Assembly (NCBI GenBank): GCA_002418835.1
Contig: DIEX01000030.1
Span: forward strand, 167,780 to 231,779
Direction of reading: 5' to 3'
Source: Spirochaetia bacterium UBA5763
GTDB taxonomy: Bacteria > Spirochaetota > UBA4802 > UBA5550
DNA: 64,000 nt
Under the pieces are notes generated by a model. That model did not search any database, had not been told where the DNA came from, and worked only from the letters and a program-made list of their open reading frames with translations. Positions 44,693 to 52,629 of this stretch are shown piece after piece (within the stretch, counting starts at the first letter, position 1; each line of letters opens with the position of its first letter). Made by a program: the position numbers and the translations under genes.

Positions 44693-45465
44693 TGCTTCCC
44701 TTTTCTTTTTCTGATAATTTCTTTTACAGCAGACTGGATTTTATTATTAAGCTCATAATAAGCCAGCCTGTTTATGTGCAACGTATCTGTGTATAGTTCA
44801 TCTCTTAATCCGTTATCACTTATAAAAATAGCGTCACAGTTTATAACGGATACTCCCTTTTTATTTATCATCTTTATATGTTCATTCACTTCTTTAACTG
44901 CTTTTTCAATCCTATGAGACCATACAATCCGCCTGATTATTGATACATCCGAGCTGGGAAAAACGGTCAGTATGATAACATCAATTTTTTTTTCTTTTAA
45001 AACATCTATTATTTTATCAAGATTTGCAATGCAGTTGCTTTTAATAAAATCGTAACGTGCCGGCCACACACCGATTGTCGTTAAATCATTAATACCTGTC
45101 TCTATTACAACAACATCGGGTCTGAGAGCAATAACATCATTTTCAAATCTTAACAGCAACCCCGCTGTTGTCTCACCGCTTATCCCCCTGTTTATAATTT
45201 CGCAACCTTCGATAGCCGGGATATCTTTCCACTGGTAAATTCTTGAATCACCTGCGAGTAGAATGCGGCATCTGTTCCCCTTTTTTTCTAATTTCAGGTT
45301 TTCATTTTCATAAAACTCCCTGTTCCAGGGATCTGTTTTTATCCATTTAAGATTTTTATGGTAATTGAACACTGCATTAATCAAAATTATATCAGTTATG
45401 AATAAACCCGCAATAATAAGCATTAAAGCATATAAAAAGGCTCTGTGTTTCCGTGTGATATGCAT
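44689..45465 (-). CDS. SGNH/GDSL hydrolase-fold protein, membrane-anchored
   Basis: 258 residues. N-terminal membrane helix (FLYALMLIIAGLFITDIILI), then a full SGNH set: block I LLAGDSRIYQW, block II NRGISGETTAG, block III ETGINDL and block V DTLHINRLAY (Asp-x-x-His). It resembles lysophospholipase L1-like esterases and could be the acetyl-transferring or acetyl-removing partner of the MBOAT protein, to which it is coupled by a four-base overlap. Confidence 0.87.
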   Translation of the reverse strand: MHITRKHRAFLYALMLIIAGLFITDIILINAVFNYHKNLKWIKTDPWNREFYENENLKLEKKGNRCRILLAGDSRIYQWKDIPAIEGCEIINRGISGETTAGLLLRFENDVIALRPDVVVIETGINDLTTIGVWPARYDFIKSNCIANLDKIIDVLKEKKIDVIILTVFPSSDVSIIRRIVWSHRIEKAVKEVNEHIKMINKKGVSVINCDAIFISDNGLRDELYTDTLHINRLAYYELNNKIQSAVKEIIRKRKGKQ

Positions 45466-45509
45466 GTCATTTTTTTATTCTATTTAAAAATTTAACTTTC
45501 ACTCATTAT

Positions 45510-46775
45510 TTATGTATCAATTTCCGGAAGGTTATTCAGGCTCGAAATCATGGCGATGAGCAGGTAATAGAAAAAAACCATCTGTCCAAAAATAGATATA
45601 GATAAGAATGTCAATACATACGCAAATAGGACAACACCAAATGACCAGACATACTTCTGAAGATCCGGATTATCACCCAACTTCGCCCTAGTTGAACCTA
45701 TTGTACTAAAACATTTACTCATTATAATAACGAATAATAACATTGTTATTATTCCTCCGTTAGCCCCTTCCATAATGTACTGATTTGTAATATCCCACAA
45801 ACCAGTACCCCAAACCTCAGTATTTATAATTCCAACGGCAAACCATTGTGAAAAATTTCTGATTGCTGCATCAATTAAAAGATATCTATGCTCTCCAGTA
45901 GATCCACCCACAATATCGATCCTGGCAATGAGAGACCATACAGGAGCTTTCATTACCAGATGTAAAAATAAAATAGTTAGCCAAAATAAATTTCTCACCT
46001 TTGTAGTATGCATTCTCAAAACCCACAGAGAAATCCCGATAATTGAAAATATTAATGTCATAATGGGGCCACTTGAAGAAGAAGCTAATGTAATAATAAA
46101 CGAGGTTAGTATACCTGAAACAGCGATAAATCTATGACCTCTCTGCCACAATCCCCACGATAGTGGAAGCAACGATGCGCCGAATGTACCAGCCAGTATT
46201 GAGTGGTCAAATGCCCCTTGGGCCCTTAATCTTCCGTTACGGATAGCACTCATTTCAGGGACTCCGCCAAGCAATGAAAAAAGGTTAAAACCTCCTGTTA
46301 TATGTTCATATATCATGAATAATGCCACAGGTATGCTTATCAGTAAAACTGTTTTCACGATCCTGTCATAATCATTGAAATCGTGGATTACAGCCCTGAT
46401 AAAAAAATACGCTCCCATATTGTCAATAGATTGTCCAAGCATATAAACAAAAGCAGCGGAAGTCGAACGCTGAATGGTAAAAGCAATGATTTTAATTACG
46501 ATAAACAATATGAATATTTTATCTATCTTATTGAATACAATATTTGACCATTCCCGGCGAATGGTTACTCTGAAAAGGCCAATAAATATAAGGAACCTCA
46601 GCATCGGGAAATTAAAACCGGCGATAATTATCATCTGCCATGTAGTCATAAGGCATCCGGTCAGTATAAGAGGGATTATAGCATATTCACGCCTTACGAC
46701 TAAGACCATAAGACACATTGTGCCGGTGAAAAACATTGACAATGGATTAAGAGGAGGAACAATCAATTCTACCAT
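45510..46775 (-). CDS. Wzy/O-antigen-ligase-like membrane protein
   Basis: 421 residues, about 11 membrane helices with the large periplasmic loop typical of polymerases and ligases: a conserved stretch RNGRLRAQGAFDHSILAGTFGASLLPL (ligase-type RxxGxxxxP/H region) and RYLLIDAAIRNFSQWFAVGIINTEVWGTG. It would polymerise or ligate the repeat units delivered by the flippase. AGGGTG precedes the ATG. Sequence divergence in this family is high, so polymerase against ligase cannot be decided. Confidence 0.78.
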   Translation of the reverse strand: MVELIVPPLNPLSMFFTGTMCLMVLVVRREYAIIPLILTGCLMTTWQMIIIAGFNFPMLRFLIFIGLFRVTIRREWSNIVFNKIDKIFILFIVIKIIAFTIQRSTSAAFVYMLGQSIDNMGAYFFIRAVIHDFNDYDRIVKTVLLISIPVALFMIYEHITGGFNLFSLLGGVPEMSAIRNGRLRAQGAFDHSILAGTFGASLLPLSWGLWQRGHRFIAVSGILTSFIITLASSSSGPIMTLIFSIIGISLWVLRMHTTKVRNLFWLTILFLHLVMKAPVWSLIARIDIVGGSTGEHRYLLIDAAIRNFSQWFAVGIINTEVWGTGLWDITNQYIMEGANGGIITMLLFVIIMSKCFSTIGSTRAKLGDNPDLQKYVWSFGVVLFAYVLTFLSISIFGQMVFFYYLLIAMISSLNNLPEIDT

Positions 46776-46935
46776 GAACTGGCACCCTTAAATAATTATA
46801 CAGGATTAAAAGCTTTTACCGGACAATGACATTAATTAATAAACAAATAAAACTATTATACTAAAAATATCTTCAAATACAGAAAGACTTGTTCCAACAC
46901 TCTGTATTAAAAACGTACCTGCTTTTGATACAGAT

Positions 46936-48534
46936 TCAGTCAATAAAATACTTAAAGTTCTTATAAATAAACTCCGGTATTGGGAAAGTCCTGTTATTCA
47001 GAATTCCGCCGATAATAACTGCATCATCATGCCTGAGTCGTGGTAATGTATTCTTAAGCATCTCCCTCTGAAGTTTACCCTCATCAATAACCAGAACTAT
47101 CCCTTCGCTGTATTCCGATATAAATGATACATCTTTCATGCTGTTTATCGACGTGGCATCAATGAGGATAGCATCATATTGATCTTTAATGCTTTCAATG
47201 AGATCTTTAAAATTAAGGTCTTCCAGTATATTCGAAGGTTTTTCCGGAGCCACCCTGGCAGTAATAATATCCGGCCCTCTTTCCATTTTATGCAGAATAT
47301 TCTGACACATAGCCGGATCCGTATTTCTATCTATCCCGTTATCATCTTTTAAAGAATATATCTTCTGAAAATGAGGCGCGTTGAAATTGACATCTACGAG
47401 AAGAATCCTGTGATGCAACACCCTTGACAGGAAATAGCCGAGATTAGGCACAATATATCTGTGGTTATTGTTAAATACCGGTGATGTGATAAGTGCAGTT
47501 TTCATACCCTGTGTCTTTAAAAATACCAGGAGCTGTTCCGAAAGCTCCTCGTAATACTTATAGTATTCCGTATCAGGGCTGTCGTCAGTAATAAGATACC
47601 TGTCCTTTCTCTGTTTTTCAGGTATTGATCCTACGCACGGTATATCAAGAAAATCAGCAATATCCTGTGGAGTCTTAATTGTCGAATCGAAAAAACCCTT
47701 TATAAATGCAAGTCCAAGACTGAAGCAGAGAGAGGCCAGCAATGCGATAGCCATGATGATTATTATCGGTTTACTCACGGGAGAATAATCGGATGTTGCC
47801 TGCTGTATTATTTTAACGCTGGCTGTACCGATAGCTTCTATATCCGACAGAGGCTTTCCTGACAGGTTGTTAGTGGCCTGTGTAATACTGTCTATCAGTT
47901 GAATTACAGTGGGGTGAAACTCACCATAACGGATTCTCACTTCAGCAAGCTGCTGAATCTGATCAAACATTGTATATGATCTGCTTATAACATTTGCAGT
48001 CTCAATGGCCTCTTCGGGAGTAAACGCTTTGACATTAATAAAAAAAATATCAGTCATAGGCAGTACCTGCACAGTCAATCTCCCCCTAAGGCTCTCAATT
48101 GCTATATTTAATTTAATTTCCTCTATTTTATCAGCAGGTAAACCATTCAGTCTTTTCTCATTTTTTTCTGCATTATATTCGATGTAATACCTTTTGAGAG
48201 GGGAACTGAAGTTTTTTTCATAGTCGAACGGCCTGTTCTGAAGTCCGAGTGCAATGGCAGATCTTTTTAAAACAGGCTCTGATTTAACAATTTCAGCCTG
48301 TGTAGCCTGGATGCCACGGGCGTTTATTGATTCATATAACTCTGATGCCACTACAGCCTGGCCCCTTACAAGCATCTTTACATTAGCTTCATAAACCGGT
48401 GTTATAAACTGAATCCCTAACATAGCAAGTAAAACACATATAGTAAATGTAATGACTATTATCTTTTTATTCCTGAAAATTATATCAATTACACCTTTGA
48501 CAGTAATCTTCATAGCGTTGGATTTATTTTCCAT
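46936..48534 (-). CDS. Wzz-domain chain-length regulator fused to a degenerate BY-kinase domain
   Basis: 532 residues. Wzz domain at the N-terminus with the first membrane helix (IIVITFTICVLLAMLGIQF), a periplasmic segment, a second helix (PIIIIMAIALLASLCFSLGLAFIKGFFD) and a cytoplasmic CpsD/ExoP-like ATPase domain. In that domain Walker A should read GxGKS/T but is SPVFNNNHRYIVPNLGYFLS; Walker A-prime (ILLVDVNFNAPHF) and B (YDAILIDAT) are recognisable. No tyrosine-rich tail. It probably regulates chain length without kinase activity. TAATG overlap with the Wza gene. Confidence 0.85.
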   Translation of the reverse strand: MENKSNAMKITVKGVIDIIFRNKKIIVITFTICVLLAMLGIQFITPVYEANVKMLVRGQAVVASELYESINARGIQATQAEIVKSEPVLKRSAIALGLQNRPFDYEKNFSSPLKRYYIEYNAEKNEKRLNGLPADKIEEIKLNIAIESLRGRLTVQVLPMTDIFFINVKAFTPEEAIETANVISRSYTMFDQIQQLAEVRIRYGEFHPTVIQLIDSITQATNNLSGKPLSDIEAIGTASVKIIQQATSDYSPVSKPIIIIMAIALLASLCFSLGLAFIKGFFDSTIKTPQDIADFLDIPCVGSIPEKQRKDRYLITDDSPDTEYYKYYEELSEQLLVFLKTQGMKTALITSPVFNNNHRYIVPNLGYFLSRVLHHRILLVDVNFNAPHFQKIYSLKDDNGIDRNTDPAMCQNILHKMERGPDIITARVAPEKPSNILEDLNFKDLIESIKDQYDAILIDATSINSMKDVSFISEYSEGIVLVIDEGKLQREMLKNTLPRLRHDDAVIIGGILNNRTFPIPEFIYKNFKYFID

Positions 48535-49091
48535 TAGAATACCCCTTCTGAAACCACAATTATATCACCTGATTCAATAACAATATCAGCCTTTGCGTCT
48601 CCATCAAGAACAGCATTAAGATCCACTTTTATACTCATATAACCGGGTCTGTCTTTGCGTGGACGGAGTATTTTTACCCTGCTTGATGATCCGAATTTTG
48701 TAAAGCCCCCTGCTATTGAAATGGCTTTAAGTACAGTCATATTTTCAAGTATTGGATAATTTCCCGGTTTTATAACCTCACCGGAGATAGTAAAACTTCT
48801 GCTTCTCGATTCAACAAGTGACACTGTTACAACAGGATATTTAAGATATCCTGCTGCCAGTTTCTGCTGAATCAAAGTCTGTACCGAGGATACAGTTCTC
48901 CCCTTCACATAAACACTCCCGATATAAGGTACAGATATATCTCCACCTGGGGATACTGCCACCCTTGATGTCATCTTGTCAGGTTGTATTATTGCTACTT
49001 CAAGTATATCCCCCACACCGATTGTGTAAACCTGGGTGTAACCTACAGCTGCTGCGAATATAAAGAATAAAAATGCTGCTTTTTTCAGCAT
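48534..49091 (-). CDS. Wza-type polysaccharide export protein, short form
   Basis: 185 residues with a signal peptide (ending GYTQ). Polysaccharide-export motif VYTIGVGDILEVAI near the N-terminus, VAVSPGGDISVPYIGSVYVKG, and one SLBB-like domain (SGEVIKPGNYPILENMTVLKAISIAGGF). Full Wza is about 380 residues and ends with an outer-membrane helix; this short form lacks the extra SLBB domain and that helix, so another protein, perhaps the barrel upstream, may form the outer-membrane pore. Confidence 0.88.
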   Translation of the reverse strand: MLKKAAFLFFIFAAAVGYTQVYTIGVGDILEVAIIQPDKMTSRVAVSPGGDISVPYIGSVYVKGRTVSSVQTLIQQKLAAGYLKYPVVTVSLVESRSRSFTISGEVIKPGNYPILENMTVLKAISIAGGFTKFGSSSRVKILRPRKDRPGYMSIKVDLNAVLDGDAKADIVIESGDIIVVSEGVF

Positions 49092-49152
49092 CTAAAGCCT
49101 CCTGAGAATTTTTAAAACAATACCCTCTTGGAATAATAAAACAAAATTACAA

Positions 49153-50265
49153 TTAATACTCTCCCGAAATCCCCACAAATACCTGGTTTCTGTTATATGA
49201 CGATTCATCAGCATCCGGAGCTTCCGAACTGTTCCAGGTATACCTGTAACCTGCATTAAAATTAACAAACTCAGAAACAAGAAAAGCCAGCCCCAAAGAA
49301 GCGCCTCCAAGTTTTTCAATGATCCTGCTGATTTCATAGGTACCCTCTCCATAGAATAGAGAAATGTTTACTCCGAGTCTTCCGCTTATCTCACGCCGCA
49401 GTTCTGCTGATATCTGCCAGTTATTCAGGGTATCATTTGTAATATTACTTATTGTACTCTCTTTAAGGTATTTTATAATAACCTGATTAATTTCATCAAG
49501 ATCATCAACAAGAGACACTTCCCACCTGGAATTCCTGCTCTGTCCATCGTCGCTGTCTATATAATCATAGCCACCCTGGAGTATTGCCCGCAGCTGTTTT
49601 GTCAGGAACCTTTCATATTCAGCATAACCCCTGTCACCCCTTGTCACGCTTCCATCATCGTATTTCATTCTGCTGAAAAGATAACCGGCCCTTACAATAT
49701 TAGCTGTATTAAAGTAATACCCTAAATCACCGCCACCCTCATGAGAGACTGAATCTTCCAGTTCGCGACTATCGTTATTAACGATCCCGTTATTATAAAC
49801 CAGTTCAAAGAAAAACTGTTTTGTAAGGAAAACGGACAGACCCGCAGATAAATCATTACTGATATAACCTGTATCGTCGTCAGTTCTGCCAAAGAGGGTA
49901 CCGAAGTCCTTTGATTCAGGATAATGCTGAAATGTGTCCGACAGCCTAAAATTTACAGTATCAATTATATCCTTATTGATTGAAAGTCCCGCATCCTGAT
50001 AGCTCTCGCTGTTTTCTTTATTATTCGCATAATACTCATAATAGGCATTACCTGTGAGTTTGAACTCTCTGCTGCGCCCTTCACTTTTCATCTCAGCGCC
50101 AAACATAAGATTTGTTACCCAGTCTGACTCAGGATCATCTGCTGAAGCTGTAATATTATCATCATACATCTCATCCGCACTACCCCTGACGATAAATTCA
50201 AGGGCGAACACTTTACTGACTGTTAATAAAACAATGGCTATAAATATAATTACTTTTATCTTCAT
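49153..50265 (-). CDS. Outer-membrane beta-barrel of the exopolysaccharide locus
   Basis: 370 residues from the ATG at 50265 (a longer frame to 50316 lacks a credible signal peptide). Signal peptide MKIKVIIFIAIVLLTVSKVFA, then amphipathic strands with aromatic ends (AYYEYYANNKENSESYQD, NIVRAGYLFSRMKYD, VNFNAGYRYTWNSSE, NQVFVGISGEY). It resembles the large barrels found beside Wza in exopolysaccharide loci, which may export or retain polymer. Wza follows 61 bases downstream. Confidence 0.8.
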   Translation of the reverse strand: MKIKVIIFIAIVLLTVSKVFALEFIVRGSADEMYDDNITASADDPESDWVTNLMFGAEMKSEGRSREFKLTGNAYYEYYANNKENSESYQDAGLSINKDIIDTVNFRLSDTFQHYPESKDFGTLFGRTDDDTGYISNDLSAGLSVFLTKQFFFELVYNNGIVNNDSRELEDSVSHEGGGDLGYYFNTANIVRAGYLFSRMKYDDGSVTRGDRGYAEYERFLTKQLRAILQGGYDYIDSDDGQSRNSRWEVSLVDDLDEINQVIIKYLKESTISNITNDTLNNWQISAELRREISGRLGVNISLFYGEGTYEISRIIEKLGGASLGLAFLVSEFVNFNAGYRYTWNSSEAPDADESSYNRNQVFVGISGEY

Positions 50266-50409
50266 TTTTTCCGGGTTTTCTATGTAAATTGAGTCTGTAT
50301 AGTAGTATCTAAACATACATAGTCAAGACAAAAAAAGAGCTATAGAGTTATTTTAACCTATTCAGGCTCTTTTATTAAAATAATTTTAACATAATTTAAT
50401 CAATAGTGC

Positions 50410-50437
50410 TTGATAAACAAAAAGGCTCTTATATAAT
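50410..50437 (+). promoter_or_regulatory. Sigma70-type promoter
   Basis: TTGATA (50410-50415), a 16-bp spacer and TATAAT (50432-50437), about 30 bases before the ATG at 50467. It lies in the divergent region with the exopolysaccharide barrel gene. Confidence 0.65.
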
Positions 50438-50466
50438 GCACGGAATATAACTAATTGGAGTTAAAA

Positions 50467-51603
50467 ATGTCCCGGCTTTCAAAGAAATCTTTTACATCTG
50501 CTATATGTTTTATATTCTTCCTCCTCATTTCTGCACAAACCGGATTTTCACAGACATACACCTCCCCCCTGACATCAGATGGTGGGGTTGATACGCACCT
50601 TTATAAAAGTGATACTATTCTGTTTGAAACCTCAGTATTAGAAGATGGTAGTTTTAAAGTCCATGATAGAACACTGGATGCCGGATTATCAATGCTGCAT
50701 TCCGCATATCTATCAATGCTGTATGTCCCCCTGAGATGCAGCATAAGTGATAATTTTCAGATACTCTTTTCTCTGCCATACCTGACCAAAACCCTTGTTT
50801 CAGATGAAATACATCATGCTAAAAACGGTTATGGAGACTTAATGACTGGGCTTACCTGCCAGCTCAGGCCGTTTAATATACTCTCATTGGCAACAACTGC
50901 CCGGATTGCTTTCCCCACCGGGAATGCCAATGCACGCGATGAGAACTGTTATATACCGATGGGCTATGGAGGATATACTTCTTCTATCCAGGAAACCATA
51001 TCAACAAAAAGTTTTGATACAGGTATAATCACCATTCGTTTATTCATAAGCGGTGCTTATATCTATTATTTCAAAAGTAAGCATGAAACTGATGAAACTT
51101 CAAAACTGACTTTTGATAAAAACTATGCCTGGACTGCAATGGGTGGTATAGAATTAGGCATTACAGATAACCTTGCTATCCAGATCAAAGGTAACTATAT
51201 TAATCTTGAAGAAATGCGTTATAAATATGATGAATCCATATCAAAATGGGAAGAGGCAGATGATTCTATCAAACAGGTGAATATACTCCCGTTTATTAAA
51301 TACAGGTTTCCTGATGACATATCGGGACAGGCCGGTGCTATCTATTCAGTAAAGACCGTTCAAGACAGCGATTTAGCCGTTTCTTATGACCCGCATTGGA
51401 AACTGGTTCTGGGGATTCAAAAAAGATTCAGTGACAGCAATTCCACGGAACAATCCGTGAATAATAACTCATCAGACAACAGTATTAATAATGAAACTGA
51501 AAAAAAGAACATCGAAGAAAGTAATGCTGCAGGCACGGACTACAACCAGAACATCCCTGTAAAAAAGAAAAAAAATAAAAGGAAGAAGAGGCAAAGAAAA
51601 TAA
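50467..51603 (+). CDS. Outer-membrane-like protein with a lysine/arginine-rich tail
   Basis: 378 residues from the ATG at 50467 (GGAG upstream; the frame opens at an earlier TTG). Signal peptide (AICFIFFLLISAQTGFSQ), then strands of a porin- or transporter-like barrel (YVPLRCSISDNFQILFSLPYLTK, GYGDLMTGLTCQLRPFNILSLATTARIAFPTG, DNLAIQIKGNYINLEEM). The last about 45 residues leave the barrel pattern: an asparagine/serine-rich linker followed by KKKKNKRKKRQRK. That highly basic end is unusual for such a protein. Function not recognised. Confidence 0.72.
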   Translation: MSRLSKKSFTSAICFIFFLLISAQTGFSQTYTSPLTSDGGVDTHLYKSDTILFETSVLEDGSFKVHDRTLDAGLSMLHSAYLSMLYVPLRCSISDNFQILFSLPYLTKTLVSDEIHHAKNGYGDLMTGLTCQLRPFNILSLATTARIAFPTGNANARDENCYIPMGYGGYTSSIQETISTKSFDTGIITIRLFISGAYIYYFKSKHETDETSKLTFDKNYAWTAMGGIELGITDNLAIQIKGNYINLEEMRYKYDESISKWEEADDSIKQVNILPFIKYRFPDDISGQAGAIYSVKTVQDSDLAVSYDPHWKLVLGIQKRFSDSNSTEQSVNNNSSDNSINNETEKKNIEESNAAGTDYNQNIPVKKKKNKRKKRQRK

Positions 51604-51696
51604 AGATCAGGCAGAATATAAATGATTTTTTATTCTTCTACCGGGAATTGTAAAGTATTTGACATATGCAAAAATTATCCAATAAGCCAGATCAGG

Positions 51697-52614
51697 ATGA
51701 AAAGAATATTTATAAAGATTACTTTATGGGGAATCATTGTGTCCGGCTGCTCCAACCATGAAACTATAAATGAGTATTATCAGCAAACCGTAAGGGTAAA
51801 CTCCGCTAAGTCCTATTCATTCACAATCTATAAAGATATGAAATCTTCAGATAATTCTTCAGTCATCTATTATCTGCATGGCAGTGGAGGAGATCATAAC
51901 AGCTGGATTAACTCACATAAAAAAATTATAAATGAATTCAGACTTAAACACAAACCATCGCCGGTCATTATAGGTATTTCTTTCGGCAATAGATGGCTGC
52001 TGACTCCTGAATATCCCGGAAAGAATAAAAGCGGATTCCTGGAATATTTTATCGAGAAAGTAATCCCTGATATTGAGAAACAGCTTGAATACCCAGTGAA
52101 ACAGCGTTACGTAATGGGGATATCAATGGGAGCTTTAAGTGCGGCGCAACTTATTTTCCGGTTTCCTGAACTCTTTGATAAAGGGATTATCATCACACCT
52201 CCTATATATCCATTCTCCATATATTCAGAAAAAGATGTAATTGATAGCTTCATCCACAATGAGAATTTCAGGTTACCCGGTTTAAAAAGATGGTTTAGCT
52301 CGAATATTTTAAGGAGAGATGTCTTACACAATACAGTTTATACAAATATCATGATATTTAAATCTTTCTACTTCCCTGATCAGGAAGCCTGGGAAAAAGG
52401 TGATATACTGAAAAACATAATAAAACCCCGGTTTAACAAAAAAATCCCTGTATATATTTCCTGCGGGTTATATGAAGAAAATGGATTTTATCCCGGGGCG
52501 GAGCTTCTGACATTTAAAGCTTCAGAGCAGTCCTATTCCGTGAAATGGCGCAGCCTGAACGGCGGCCACATGGCTATAGATGAAACCGAAATTGCAGATT
52601 TCCTTATGGAGTAA
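51697..52614 (+). CDS. Lipoprotein esterase (alpha/beta hydrolase, esterase D-like)
   Basis: 305 residues from the ATG at 51697, chosen because the signal peptide and lipobox (IIVSGC) then fall at the usual place; the frame is open to 51622. Core motifs: SVIYYLHGSGGDHNSW (oxyanion strand), YVMGISMGALSAAQLIFRFP (GxSxG nucleophile), KIPVYISCGLYEENGF and NGGHMAIDE (catalytic histidine). It is a cell-surface or periplasmic esterase. Convergent with the PKS-NRPS gene, 15 bases apart, and related in type to the lipoprotein at 62997; whether it acts on the PKS-NRPS product is open. Confidence 0.85.
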   Translation: MKRIFIKITLWGIIVSGCSNHETINEYYQQTVRVNSAKSYSFTIYKDMKSSDNSSVIYYLHGSGGDHNSWINSHKKIINEFRLKHKPSPVIIGISFGNRWLLTPEYPGKNKSGFLEYFIEKVIPDIEKQLEYPVKQRYVMGISMGALSAAQLIFRFPELFDKGIIITPPIYPFSIYSEKDVIDSFIHNENFRLPGLKRWFSSNILRRDVLHNTVYTNIMIFKSFYFPDQEAWEKGDILKNIIKPRFNKKIPVYISCGLYEENGFYPGAELLTFKASEQSYSVKWRSLNGGHMAIDETEIADFLME

Positions 52615-52629
52615 TTACTTTATATCTTT

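Noticed and set aside
50333..50373. Terminator hairpin between the divergent barrel genes
   Set aside because: The 8-bp stem has a 25-nt loop and lies in a divergent promoter region, where no terminator is needed.
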